From: Pseudarthrobacter phenanthrenivorans Sphe3
Lineage (GTDB): Bacteria; Actinomycetota; Actinomycetes; Actinomycetales; Micrococcaceae
Length of the DNA stretch: 64,000 nucleotides
Assembly (NCBI RefSeq): GCF_000189535.1
Contig: NC_015145.1
Location: 1,178,001 to 1,242,000 of the forward strand
Direction of reading: 5' to 3'
Positions 54,512-64,000 of the stretch are shown piece after piece. Under the pieces are notes generated by a model, which made no database searches, was not told the origin of the DNA, and was given only the letters and a program-made list of their open reading frames with translations. Each line of letters opens with the position of its first letter. Position 1 is the stretch's first letter. A program made the position numbers and the translations under genes.

Positions 54512-55877
54512 AAAGCTCCCACCCAAACACACGGCCCGCGGTGATGACGGCAACGCGCAGCAGGCCACGCCCGCTGTCGAGGAGGCAGCCGCCGTCGTAT
54601 CCGTTGACACAGCCGGCGGCGCCATTGAGCCGTCCGCCGTCCCGGCCACCGCCCAAAGCGGGAAGCTCCCGGGCGGACCGGACACCCTGCTCCGTAAGAT
54701 CTTCACCGGAAGCGGCATGGTTTCTGTCCTTGCGGTGCTGCTCGCGCTCATCATCGGCGGCCTGCTGATTGCCAGCACGGACAAGCAGGTGGCCACCACG
54801 TCCACCTACTTCTTCGCCCGCCCCACCGACTTCCTGACAGCGGTCTGGAACGCGGCAACCCGGTCCTACATCGCACTGTTCCAGGGCTCGGTCTTCAACC
54901 CCCGCGGCAACAGCGTGGCAGCCCAGTTCGCCCCGTTCATGGAGACCCTCACCATCGCCACCCCGCTCATCACGGCCGGCCTGGGCGTAGCCCTGGCCTT
55001 CCGCGCGGGCCTGTTCAACATCGGCGCACAGGGCCAGATCATCGTGGCCGGCATCCTGGCCGCCTGGGTGGGTTTCGCGCTCGACCTGCCCATGGGCCTG
55101 CACCTCCTCCTGGTCCTCGTGGCCGGCATCGTCGGCGGCGCTTTCTGGGGCGGACTCGTGGGCCTGCTCAAGGCCAGGACCGGTGCGCACGAGGTCATCC
55201 TGACCATCATGTTCAACTACATCGCGCTCTACTTCCTGCGATACCTGCTGAATACCCCGGCGTTCCAGCGGCCGGGGGAGTCGAACCCCATCTCGCCCAT
55301 CCTGGATCCCACCGCGGTCTACCCCCAGATCCTCGGCACCCAGTACCGGCTCCACCTCGGCTTTGTCCTGGCCATCGCCGCCACCGTCCTGGTCTGGTGG
55401 CTCCTGAACCGCTCCACCGTGGGCTTCGAATTCCGTGCCGTGGGCGCAAACCCCAAGGCAGCACAAACAGCCGGCATCAACGTTTCCCGCGCCACCATCC
55501 TGGTGATGGCCATTGCCGGCGGCCTGGCCGGCATGTCCGGCGTGGCCCAGGTGGCCGGCACGGAGAAGGTCCTCACCGACGGCGTTGCGGCAACGTACGG
55601 TTTCGACGCCATCACCGTTGCCCTGCTGGGGCGTTCGACGCCGTGGGGGACTTTCGCCGCCGGTCTTTTGTTCGGCGCCTTCCGCGCCGGAGCTGTCCAG
55701 ATGCAGATCCAGACCGGAACCCCCATCGACATCGTCCTGGTGGTCCAGTCACTGATTGTCCTGTTTATTGCGGCTCCGCCGCTGGTACGGGCCATCTTCG
55801 GCCTGAACCCCCGGCGGAAGAAGCCCGCCCGCACCGCCAAGTCCCGCGAGGCAGCAACCACCGGAGGTGCAGCATGA
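54504..55877 (+). CDS. Nucleoside ABC transporter permease 1
   Basis: 457 residues. Long polar N-terminus (about 70 residues), then about eight membrane segments. Signature of branched BMP-type permeases: ATPLITAGLGVALAFRAGLF, NIGAQGQIIVAGILAAW, GAHEVILTIMFNYIALYFLR and NPKAAQTAGINVSRATIL (coupling loop). Starts inside the ATPase gene and overlaps the next permease by 4 bp: YufP/NupP type. Confidence 0.9.
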   Translation: MSEKLPPKHTARGDDGNAQQATPAVEEAAAVVSVDTAGGAIEPSAVPATAQSGKLPGGPDTLLRKIFTGSGMVSVLAVLLALIIGGLLIASTDKQVATTSTYFFARPTDFLTAVWNAATRSYIALFQGSVFNPRGNSVAAQFAPFMETLTIATPLITAGLGVALAFRAGLFNIGAQGQIIVAGILAAWVGFALDLPMGLHLLLVLVAGIVGGAFWGGLVGLLKARTGAHEVILTIMFNYIALYFLRYLLNTPAFQRPGESNPISPILDPTAVYPQILGTQYRLHLGFVLAIAATVLVWWLLNRSTVGFEFRAVGANPKAAQTAGINVSRATILVMAIAGGLAGMSGVAQVAGTEKVLTDGVAATYGFDAITVALLGRSTPWGTFAAGLLFGAFRAGAVQMQIQTGTPIDIVLVVQSLIVLFIAAPPLVRAIFGLNPRRKKPARTAKSREAATTGGAA

Positions 55878-57196
55878 GCACGGCAGTCTCGTCACCCAAG
55901 CCCGGCAATCCCCAGCCAGGAAACGAAAAGGACGCCGGCGCCGCCGCCGTCTCCGCGAAACCGGTGGGCTGGAAGACGCCGGTGCTCCTCGCAGCCTTCG
56001 GGCTGATCGCCCTGGTGTTCTTCGGCCTGCTCGCACCCAACCAGACCGCCAGTTTCGGGATCTCCACCGGCAGCGACTTCTTCCAGCTCCCGGCCCTCGA
56101 AGTGAATGCCTTTGCCGGAGGCCTGGTGCTGTCCATCCTTCTGCTGGGCCTGGCGGGCTACGCCGTCTACCTCAAGACCAAGGACAGGCCCGCCCCGGGC
56201 TGGCTGACGGTGGCTTTCATCGTCCTGTTCGTGGCCGCGTTCCTCATCTGGGTGGTGGGCGGTGCCCGTACCCCGAGCATTTCCCTGGCCGGCCTGATCG
56301 CAGGCTCAGTCACCCTCGCCGTTCCGCTGGTGTTCGGCTCGCTCTCCGGCGTCCTCTGCGAACGGGTGGGCGTGGTGAACATCGCCATTGAGGGCCAGCT
56401 GCTGGGCGGGGCCTTCACCGCAGCCATCGTGGCCAGCATGACCCAGAACCCCTTCATCGGGCTGCTCGCGGCTGCCGTTGCCGGTGCCGTGGTTTCCATG
56501 GTGCTGGCACTGTTCAGCATCAAGTACCTGGTGAACCAGATCATTGTCGGCGTTGTCCTGAACGTGCTGGTCTCGGGCGTCACGGGGTTCCTGTTCAGCA
56601 CTGTCATGCAGGCCAACAAGGCCCAGTTCAATTCCCCGCCCGGCCTGGACATCATTGAGATCCCGGTGCTGTCCAGCATCCCGGTGATCGGACCGATCCT
56701 CTTCCGGCAGTCGCTGGTGGGCTACCTGATGTATGTTGCCGTGCTGGTGGTCTGGGTGGGCTTGTTCAAGACCAGGTGGGGTTTGCGGGTCCGCGCCGTC
56801 GGCGAGCACCCGCAGGCCGCCGACACCCTGGGCATCAACGTGAACGCCACCCGCTTCTGGAACGTCACCCTGGGCGGAGCTGTGGCCGGTATTGGCGGGT
56901 CCTTCTTCACGCTGGTGGCGATTGACAGTTTCACCAAGGAGATTTCCGGCGGCCGCGGCTTCATTGCCCTGGCGGCCCTGATTTTCGGCCGGTGGAACCC
57001 GATTGGCGCCTTCTTCGCCGCACTCCTCTTCGGGTTCGCGGACAACCTGCAAAGCATCGTCACCATCATCGGCACGCCCGTCCCCAGCCAGTTCATGGCC
57101 ATGTTGCCGTACCTGGTGACGGTCCTGGCGGTGGCCGGACTGGTGGGCAAGTCGCGCGGACCGGCGGCCAGCGGTATTCCCTATGTCAAGGGGTGA
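55874..57196 (+). CDS. Nucleoside ABC transporter permease 2
   Basis: 440 residues. Unusually long N-terminal region with extra hydrophobic segments (to about residue 130), then the core: SLSGVLCERVGVVNIAIEGQLL, IKYLVNQIIVGVVLNVLVSG and EHPQAADTLGINVNATRFWN. YufQ/NupQ type. ATG 55874 (ATGA overlap with permease 1) is the true start; the open frame upstream is a shadow. cdd follows at once. Confidence 0.9.
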   Translation: MSTAVSSPKPGNPQPGNEKDAGAAAVSAKPVGWKTPVLLAAFGLIALVFFGLLAPNQTASFGISTGSDFFQLPALEVNAFAGGLVLSILLLGLAGYAVYLKTKDRPAPGWLTVAFIVLFVAAFLIWVVGGARTPSISLAGLIAGSVTLAVPLVFGSLSGVLCERVGVVNIAIEGQLLGGAFTAAIVASMTQNPFIGLLAAAVAGAVVSMVLALFSIKYLVNQIIVGVVLNVLVSGVTGFLFSTVMQANKAQFNSPPGLDIIEIPVLSSIPVIGPILFRQSLVGYLMYVAVLVVWVGLFKTRWGLRVRAVGEHPQAADTLGINVNATRFWNVTLGGAVAGIGGSFFTLVAIDSFTKEISGGRGFIALAALIFGRWNPIGAFFAALLFGFADNLQSIVTIIGTPVPSQFMAMLPYLVTVLAVAGLVGKSRGPAASGIPYVKG

Positions 57197-57200
57197 CGGC

Positions 57201-57632
57201 GTGGTTCCGGTGACCGGCGCGGGCGGCCTGGACTCCGGGACCGTGGACTGGGACGCGCTCAGGGCCGCTGCCATCGCCGCCATGCAAAAGGCCTACGTGC
57301 CGTATTCGAAGTTCCCGGTGGGGGCCGCCGCCCTCACCGGGGACGGCCGGATCGTGAGCGGCTGCAACGTGGAGAACGCCAGCTACGGGCTGACCTTGTG
57401 CGCCGAGTGTGCGCTGGTGGGCCAGCTGCATATGACCGGAGGCGGGCTGCTGCGCGCCTTCTACTGCGTGGACGGGGGCGGCAATGTCCTGATGCCCTGC
57501 GGACGCTGCCGCCAGCTGCTTTACGAGTTCCGCGCCCCGGACATGCAGCTCATGACCACCCAGGGCATCAAGTCCATGGACCAGGTGTTGCCTGACGCCT
57601 TCGGTCCCGAACACCTTGAGGAGAACCGGTGA
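57201..57632 (+). CDS. cdd: Cytidine deaminase
   Basis: Deaminates cytidine and deoxycytidine in salvage. About 143 residues, homotetrameric type: AYVPYSKFPVGAA, NVENASYGLTLCAECALVGQ with the first zinc Cys and catalytic Glu, and PCGRCRQLL with the other two zinc cysteines. GTG 57201 is favoured by AAGGGG at 7 nt; ATG 57183 would overlap the permease by 14 bp. Its stop overlaps the deoA start (GTGA). Confidence 0.92.
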   Translation: MVPVTGAGGLDSGTVDWDALRAAAIAAMQKAYVPYSKFPVGAAALTGDGRIVSGCNVENASYGLTLCAECALVGQLHMTGGGLLRAFYCVDGGGNVLMPCGRCRQLLYEFRAPDMQLMTTQGIKSMDQVLPDAFGPEHLEENR

Positions 57633-58947
57633 CACAGAACCACAAGGCCGAGCCGTTCGACGCTGTGGACATTATCCGCGTCAAGCGGGACAAGGGCGTC
57701 CTGAGCGCCGAGCAGATCGACTGGACCATCGACGCCTACACGCGGGGCGCCATTGCCGACGAGCAGATGGCCGCCCTGAACATGGCCATCCTGCTCAACG
57801 GCATGAACCACGCGGAGATTGCCCGGTGGACGGCCGCAATGATCGCTTCCGGCGAGCGGATGGATTTCTCCAGCCTCAAGCGGCCCGACGGCGGCCTGAA
57901 GTACACCTCGGACAAGCACTCCACCGGCGGGGTAGGGGACAAGATCACCCTGCCGCTTGCGCCGCTGGTGGCGGTCTTCGGGGTGGCGGTCCCGCAGCTT
58001 TCCGGCCGCGGACTGGGGCACACCGGGGGCACGCTGGACAAGCTCGAGTCCATCCCCGGGTGGCGTGCAAACCTTAGCAACGAAGAAATCCTGGCCCAGC
58101 TCCAGGACGTGGGCGCCGTGATCTGCGCAGCCGGCGCGGGCTTGGCGCCGGCTGACAAGAAGCTCTACGCCTTGCGCGATGTCACGGGCACTGTTGAGGC
58201 GATTCCCCTGATTGCCTCCTCCATCATGAGCAAGAAGATCGCCGAGGGGACCGGTTCCCTGGTCCTGGACGTCAAGGTAGGCAGCGGCGCATTCATGAAG
58301 GACGAAGCGAAGGCCCGCGAGCTTGCCGAAACCATGGTGGCGCTGGGCAAGGATGCGGGCGTCAACACGGTGGCCCTGCTCACGAACATGAACACCCCGC
58401 TGGGACTGACCGCGGGCAACGCAATTGAAGTGGAAGAGTCCGTGGAGGTGCTCGCAGGCGGGGCCCCGAGGACGTCGTGGAGTTGACTGTCAGGCTCGCC
58501 GAAGAGATGCTCGCCTGCGCCGGAGTGCACGACGCCGATCCCGCCGCCGCCCTCAAGGACGGCCGGGCCATGGACGTGTGGAACCGCATGATCGAGGCCC
58601 AGGGCGGAGATCCGCGGGCCAAGCTGCCGGTGGCCCGGGAATCGGAGGTGGTCTACGCCCCCGCGGACGGAGTCCTGGTGGAACTGGACGCGCTCGCAGT
58701 GGGTATCGCCGCGTGGCGGCTGGGTGCCGGACGGGCGCGCAAGGAAGACGCGGTGCAGGCAGGGGCCGGGGTCCGGATGCACGCCAAGCCGGGCGCCATG
58801 GTCCGGGCCGGTGAACCGCTGATGACACTGCTCACGGATACGCCGGAACGGTTTGCCCGGGCCCGGGAAGCCCTGGAACATGCAGTGGTTATCGCGCCCG
58901 AGGGATCCCGGCCGGCACAGCGCCTGATCCTGGACCGAATAGCATAG
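57629..58947 (+). pseudogene. deoA: Thymidine phosphorylase, split by a one-base frameshift
   Basis: The N-terminal part (57629-58486) has the phosphorylase motifs VDIIRVKRDKGVLSAEQIDW, KYTSDKHSTGGVGDKITLPL and GRGLGHTGGTLDKLESI; the C-terminal part (to 58947) holds the rest (ELTVRLAEEMLACAGV...VVYAPADGVLVELDALAVG). At 58460-58467 the sequence is GGGGCCCC. Adding one G restores ...VLAGGGPEDVVELTVRLAEE..., the expected junction; as given, the first frame ends in SWS-stop. So it is either a sequencing or assembly error in a GC run or a true inactivation. Everything else is intact and conserved, and cdd overlap is preserved. Confidence 0.85.
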
Positions 58948-58953
58948 GGACCC

Positions 58954-59583
58954 ATGCAGGCCATCAATGACTTCATCCTCGCCGCCGCCGGACAGCCCTG
59001 GGTGCTGGTCCTGGTACTGGCGTGCTGTGTCATTGACGGCTTCTTCCCGCCCATCCCCAGCGAGTCGGTGGTCGTGGGGCTGTCGGCCGTCGCGGCCACC
59101 GCGGACGTCCCCAACCCCTGGCTCCTGATGCTGATCGCGGCCATCGGTGCCTTCACCGGGGACAACATCGCCTACCTTATCGGCCGCAAAGTGGGGACCA
59201 GGCGATGGTCCTGGATGCGCGGACCGCGGATGCAAGGCGCCTTCCGCTGGGCGGGCCGTGAACTCCGGAAGCGGCCGGCCTCGCTGATCCTGGTGGCCCG
59301 GTTCGTCCCCATCGGCCGGGTTGCCGTCAACCTCACTGCCGGCGTGACCCACTATCCGCACCTGCGCTTCGTGGGCCTCACCGTGCTCTCGGCTACCCTG
59401 TGGGCGGCTTATTCAGTGGGAATAGGACTGTTCTTTGGCCAGTGGTTCGAGGACAACCACCTGCTGGGCGCAGTGATCGCAATTGTGTGCGCCGTGGCGC
59501 TGGGGATCGTGGTGGACCTGGTGATCAACCGGGTCCGGCGCCGGCCGCCGATGGTGGAGCGGATGAAGGAACCCGGGGCGTAG
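58954..59583 (+). CDS. DedA family membrane protein, first copy
   Basis: 209 residues. DedA/SNARE-associated signature: an acidic, proline-containing re-entrant start (VIDGFFPPIPSESVVVGLSA), GDNIAYLIGRKVGTR, then ARFVPIGRVAVNLTAGVTHY, the FxRxxPxxR-type segment where arginines are essential in DedA proteins. Undecaprenyl-phosphate or lipid flippase activity is known for some members. Starts 6 bp after deoA, so it may be co-transcribed. Paralogue of the next gene. Confidence 0.87.
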   Translation: MQAINDFILAAAGQPWVLVLVLACCVIDGFFPPIPSESVVVGLSAVAATADVPNPWLLMLIAAIGAFTGDNIAYLIGRKVGTRRWSWMRGPRMQGAFRWAGRELRKRPASLILVARFVPIGRVAVNLTAGVTHYPHLRFVGLTVLSATLWAAYSVGIGLFFGQWFEDNHLLGAVIAIVCAVALGIVVDLVINRVRRRPPMVERMKEPGA

Positions 59584-59707
59584 TTGAACCGTTGATCCAG
59601 GAAGCCAGGGCGTAGCGAATCCCGGCTTGGCCGTGGGACACTTAGGAACGATTTCCGCTTTGGCTGCGCCGCTGACGGCACGGCACTTTGCATAGGAGCA
59701 AGACCGC

Positions 59708-60436
59708 GTGGAGTTTATTAATGAGGCCGTGCTCCATGCAGCGGGCCAATGGTGGATCTATCCGGTCCTGCTGTTGTTCTTCTTCGTTGACGGCTTTGCC
59801 ATGGTGGTCCCCAGCGAGACCCTGATCGTGGCCCTGGCGGCCTTCTCCCGGCACAGCGGGGAACCCAATCTGTGGATCCTGGGCCTGACCGCGCTGGTCG
59901 GCGCGATCGCCGGGGACAACATGGCATTCATGCTGGGCCGCAGGATCGGCCTGACCCGGTGGAAGTGGATGCGCCGGCCCAAGGTCCAGAAAGCCTTCAG
60001 CTGGGCACGGTACGAGCTGGACAAGCGCGGTGCAGTGCTGATCTTCACGGCCCGCTACATTCCCTGGGGCAGGGTGGCGGTCAACTACGTGGCCGGCAGC
60101 ACGGGGTTCGGGCACCGCCGCTTCTTCCTCCTCGACGCTTTCGCCTGCATCACGTGGGTGGGCTATTCCATCGGCATCGGGTTGCTGGCCAGCTCCTTCC
60201 CGTGGCTCCACCACAATCCGCTCCTCAGCGCGGGCATTGCAGTGGTGTTCGCCATCGTCCTGGGCATCCTCATCGACCACGGGCTCCGGTGGTGGCACAA
60301 GCACCTCGCCCGCAACGACGCCGAAGAGGTTGATGAGTGGCTCGACGGCGGTCCCTCCGGTGCACGCGGCGCAGCAAAAGGCACCAGGGCCATGCTCGCG
60401 CCCGCCGCCGGGGACACCGGACCCGCAGCCAAGTAG
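59708..60436 (+). CDS. DedA family membrane protein, second copy
   Basis: 242 residues, about 45% alike to the preceding gene by eye: VDGFAMVVPSETLIVALAAF, GDNMAFMLGRRIGLTRWKWM, ARYIPWGRVAVNYVAGSTGF. Differs by a longer C-terminal tail with Ala/Pro/Gly. GTG 59708 has AGGAG 8 nt upstream. A tandem duplicate inside the salvage cluster, transcribed from a separate 124-bp gap. Confidence 0.87.
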   Translation: MEFINEAVLHAAGQWWIYPVLLLFFFVDGFAMVVPSETLIVALAAFSRHSGEPNLWILGLTALVGAIAGDNMAFMLGRRIGLTRWKWMRRPKVQKAFSWARYELDKRGAVLIFTARYIPWGRVAVNYVAGSTGFGHRRFFLLDAFACITWVGYSIGIGLLASSFPWLHHNPLLSAGIAVVFAIVLGILIDHGLRWWHKHLARNDAEEVDEWLDGGPSGARGAAKGTRAMLAPAAGDTGPAAK

Positions 60437-60475
60437 CCGCTGGCATTGAGCTCGGGCCCACCCTAAGGTGGGAAC

Positions 60476-61606
60476 GTGACTGAGCCCATTGTTGACGCCG
60501 CCCCTGCCATTGACTTCGACCTGAAGAACCTCCCCAAGGTCTCCCTCCACGACCACCTGGATGGAGGACTCCGCCCGGCCACCATCATCGAGCTGGCCGA
60601 GGCCGCCGGCCATACGCTTCCTTCCACCGATCCGGTGGCCCTGGGGGAATGGTTCCGCGAGTCGGCCAACTCCGGTTCGCTGGTGCGCTACCTGGAAACG
60701 TTCGACCACACCGTGGCCGTGATGCAGACCTACGAAGGCCTTTTCCGGGTCGCCAAGGAATTCGTGGAGGACCTCGCAGACGACGGCGTTGTCTACGGTG
60801 AGGTGCGCTGGGCGCCTGAGCAGCACCTGCAGAAGGGCCTCACGCTGGACGAAGCCGTGGAAGCCGTGCAGGAAGGGCTTGAAGCAGGCGTCGAAGCAGT
60901 GGGGGAGAGCGGCCGCGAGATCCAGGTGGGCCAGCTGATCACCGCGATGCGCCATGCCGACCGGGGACAGGAAATTGCAGAGCTTGCCGTCCGCCACCGC
61001 AACAAGGGCGCCGTTGGTTTCGACATCGCTGGAGCGGAGGACGGGTTCCTGCCCTCGCGCTTCAAGGACGCCTTCACCTACCTGGCGCAGCAGAACTTCC
61101 CTGCCACCGTCCACGCCGGTGAGGCAGCGGGACTGGAAAGCATCCAGTCCGCCCTGGTGGACGGCCGGGCCCTCCGGCTGGGACATGGCGTCCGGATCGC
61201 CGAGGACATCATGGTGGAGTTCGACGACGACGACGAGGACACTGTTGGCCTCGTTACCCTGGGCGACCTCTCCAGCTGGATCCGGGACCGCGGCATCGCC
61301 CTGGAAATCTGCCCGTCCTCCAACCTGCAGACCGGCGCCATCGCAGGGTTCGGCGAGGGCATTGAAAGCCACCCCCTGGACATGCTCTACCAGCTGGGTT
61401 TCAATGTCACCATCAACACCGACAACCGGCTGATGAGCGGTGTCACGCTGACCGACGAGTTCAACCTGCTGGTGGAAACCTTCGACTACGACCTTGATGA
61501 CCTGCTCGAGCTGACGCTGAACGCGGCCGAAGCGGCCTTCCTGCCCCTCGAGGAGAAGGAAGCGCTGGTGGAGTACATCAACGACTCCTACGCAAACCTT
61601 GGCTGA
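60476..61606 (+). CDS. add: Adenosine deaminase
   Basis: Deaminates adenosine to inosine. 376 residues, TIM-barrel: zinc ligands in VSLHDHLDGGLRP (HxH), catalytic Glu in VHAGEAAGLES, His in RLGHGVRIAED, and Asp in INTDNRLMSG. An acidic insert (EFDDDDEDTVG) is present, usual for actinobacterial enzymes. GTG 60476 lies 6 nt after TAAGGT, which is inside a CCCACC-CTAA-GGTGGG palindrome (60457-60472): a leaderless promoter that could be controlled there. Its end overlaps the MazG start. Confidence 0.95.
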   Translation: MTEPIVDAAPAIDFDLKNLPKVSLHDHLDGGLRPATIIELAEAAGHTLPSTDPVALGEWFRESANSGSLVRYLETFDHTVAVMQTYEGLFRVAKEFVEDLADDGVVYGEVRWAPEQHLQKGLTLDEAVEAVQEGLEAGVEAVGESGREIQVGQLITAMRHADRGQEIAELAVRHRNKGAVGFDIAGAEDGFLPSRFKDAFTYLAQQNFPATVHAGEAAGLESIQSALVDGRALRLGHGVRIAEDIMVEFDDDDEDTVGLVTLGDLSSWIRDRGIALEICPSSNLQTGAIAGFGEGIESHPLDMLYQLGFNVTINTDNRLMSGVTLTDEFNLLVETFDYDLDDLLELTLNAAEAAFLPLEEKEALVEYINDSYANLG

Positions 61607-62279
61607 CCATCCGGGCAGCGATACCGCCGGCACACCGGTAGGCGAGCTCCTGCACGTGATCGCCTCCCTCCGCGAGCACTGCCCCTGGATGGGCGCGCTC
61701 ACCCATGCCTCGCTGGTGGAGTACCTCCTTGAGGAGGCCTTCGAAGTGGCCGAGACCATTGAGGCCGGGCATCCCGACGCCGAACTGCTGGGGGAGCTGG
61801 GCGATGTGCTGCTCCAGGTGGTGCTGCACGCCCGGCTCGCCGAGGAGCGCGGCGCCTTCACGTTCGACGACGTCGCACGCGGCCTGAGTGCCAAGATGGT
61901 CCGCCGCAACCCGCACGTGTTCCGGCCGGACGGCTCCCTGCACGACCGCTTCCCGGCCACGGTGGACGAGATCGTGCAGAAGTGGGACGCCGTGAAGCGT
62001 GCGGAGCGGCCGGAGCGGCAGGACCCCTTCGAGGGGATTCCGCTGGCCCTGCCGGCGCTCGCCCGGGCGCAGAAGTCCATCGACCGGGCCGCGCGGGCAG
62101 GCGCAGGGCAGGTCCACCCGCCGACGGCACCCCAGCCTGAGACGGAGGAAGAGCTCGGGGAGCTGCTGCTCGCCGTCGTGCATTCCGCCCATGCCGGTGG
62201 TTTCGATGCCGAGCGTGCGCTGCGCGGCGCAGTCCGGCGCTACCAGGAGGGCGCTGCCCGCCTGCCCCGCGAGGGATAG
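61599..62279 (+). CDS. mazG: MazG family nucleoside triphosphate pyrophosphohydrolase
   Basis: 226 residues. MazG motif: CPWMGALTHASLVEYLLEEA then FEVAETIE (metal-ligand EExxE) and ELLGELGDVLLQVVLHA (ExxD). Hydrolyses abnormal or excess NTPs to NMP and pyrophosphate. The usual DxxQTH start is CPWMGALTHAS here (Q replaced by A), and a second, shorter helix pair is present in the C-terminal half (TEEELGELLLAVVHSAHAGG). TTG 61599 overlaps the add stop by 8 bp; ribosome-binding site weak. Confidence 0.88.
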   Translation: MADHPGSDTAGTPVGELLHVIASLREHCPWMGALTHASLVEYLLEEAFEVAETIEAGHPDAELLGELGDVLLQVVLHARLAEERGAFTFDDVARGLSAKMVRRNPHVFRPDGSLHDRFPATVDEIVQKWDAVKRAERPERQDPFEGIPLALPALARAQKSIDRAARAGAGQVHPPTAPQPETEEELGELLLAVVHSAHAGGFDAERALRGAVRRYQEGAARLPREG

Positions 62280-62391
62280 CCGCACCATCATGACGTCCGG
62301 GGGCTGGATAGGTTTCCGTAACCCGCACCACTCTCGACTACGCTGGTCTCTGACGAGTACGTCGAGTCTTTCTGCAAGATCCCCCCGTTAA

Positions 62392-63693
<1,302 letters not shown>

Positions 63694-63713
63694 TAGCCGC
63701 GTAAAACGGACGG

Positions 63714-63752
63714 CGGTGGCTATGGTTGAAAGACCATAGCCACCGTTGCTGT
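63714..63752 (+). terminator. Terminator of eno
   Basis: Perfect 13-bp stem (63714-63726 with 63733-63745), 6-nt loop, followed by TTGCTGTTT. Starts 20 bp after the enolase stop. Confidence 0.85.
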
Positions 63753-63816
63753 TTCAGCAGCACTTGTTCAGCCCAGATAGTGGCGGCCCCGGCAGGCTGC
63801 GCGTTTCAGGAGTGTC

Positions 63817-64000
63817 ATGGCTACCCGCCGTCCCAAAGTCCCCAAGGTTGCCCCGTCCCGCTCCCCAAAGGAAGCTTCCGAAGGCGCGGACGTCATCCGC
63901 GCGGATTTTGGCTCGGCCAAGGACGCGCCCGCTCCGGAAAGCACAGGCCCTGCGGCACACCGTCCCGGGAAGCCTGCCGGAAAAGGCCCCGGATACGCGG
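63817..64000 (+). CDS. N-terminus of a probable septum formation initiator (DivIC/FtsB) protein, partial
   Basis: Frame open to the end of the window, 61 residues seen: MATRRPKVPKVAPSRSPKEA then a low-complexity, basic, Pro/Ala/Gly-rich region. AGGAG stands 5 nt before the ATG. In Micrococcaceae the gene directly after eno is usually the DivIC/FtsB septum initiator, which has such a disordered N-terminus before its helix and coiled coil. The domain itself lies beyond the window, so the call is based mainly on position. Confidence 0.6.
   Translation, partial: MATRRPKVPKVAPSRSPKEASEGADVIRADFGSAKDAPAPESTGPAAHRPGKPAGKGPGYA

Noticed and set aside
55397..55873. Upstream extension of nucleoside permease 2
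   Set aside because: It overlaps permease 1 in another frame; the ATG at 55874 with ATGA overlap is the natural start.
59642..62080. 812-codon open frame on the minus strand
   Set aside because: It runs antisense to dedA, add and mazG, whose motifs are certain. High third-position GC leaves the opposite strand open; the translated product is low-complexity and has no recognisable motif.

Overview
The window is high-GC chromosomal DNA with tightly packed genes on both strands. The organism is almost certainly an actinobacterium of the Micrococcaceae, of the Arthrobacter/Pseudarthrobacter type. Evidence for this is the DUF6350-purN-purH neighbourhood, a monomeric NADP isocitrate dehydrogenase, an actinobacterial ZTP riboswitch in front of glyA-folD, eno followed by a septum-initiator gene, and many TANNNT -10 boxes lying 6-7 nt before a start codon (leaderless genes). 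I see no rRNA, tRNA, CRISPR array, prophage or canonical insertion sequence.

Layout. 1-9 kb: end of a DUF2382 stress protein, two small membrane proteins, DUF6350, purN, a DUF559 gene bracketed by two inverted copies of a palindromic repeat, an MFS transporter, purH, and a secreted serine protease with an odd small ORF behind it. 9-19.6 kb: icd, katE, a Ser/Thr kinase overlapping a lipoprotein gene, two low-complexity exported proteins (one with three near-identical 47-48-residue repeats and an LAKTG anchor), and a Gfo/Idh/MocA oxidoreductase. 19.7-25.1 kb: a ChvE/MmsA/MmsB-type sugar ABC transporter with its ROK regulator. 25.3-31.6 kb: amine/amino-acid catabolism (nitrilase-type amidohydrolase, PucR regulator, APC permease, flavin amine oxidase) and a gamma carbonic anhydrase. 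31.6-35.2 kb: one-carbon metabolism (purU diverging from riboswitch-controlled glyA-folD). 35.2-43 kb: a two-permease ABC-2 exporter, xthA, trpS, a 2H-phosphoesterase, a YihY/BrkB protein and an alpha/beta hydrolase. 43.1-50 kb: sdhCDAB, a mannose-1-phosphate guanylyltransferase, an M20 amidohydrolase and ohrR-ohr. 50.4-62.3 kb: an oxidoreductase, then a nucleoside uptake and salvage cluster (BMP lipoprotein, ABC ATPase, two permeases, cdd, frameshifted deoA, two DedA proteins, add, MazG). 62.4-64 kb: eno and the start of a DivIC/FtsB-type gene.

Functional links. purN, purH, purU, glyA and folD all handle 10-formyl-THF or its precursors, and the ZTP riboswitch ties glyA-folD to purine demand. 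The BMP transporter with cdd, deoA and add forms a coherent uptake and salvage route. PucR, permease and amine oxidase form a likely inducible amine-use unit.

The most unusual structure is a family of long palindromes (3495-3576, 4579-4656, 31639-31715, and a divergent one at 7846-7902) placed at gene 3' ends. Two of them form roughly 80-bp inverted repeats around the DUF559 nuclease-like gene, inserted where purN and purH would be expected to be neighbours. This resembles an uncharacterised single-gene, REP-like mobile cassette. Other points to check are the one-base frameshift in deoA and the propeptide-like 56-aa ORF behind the secreted protease.
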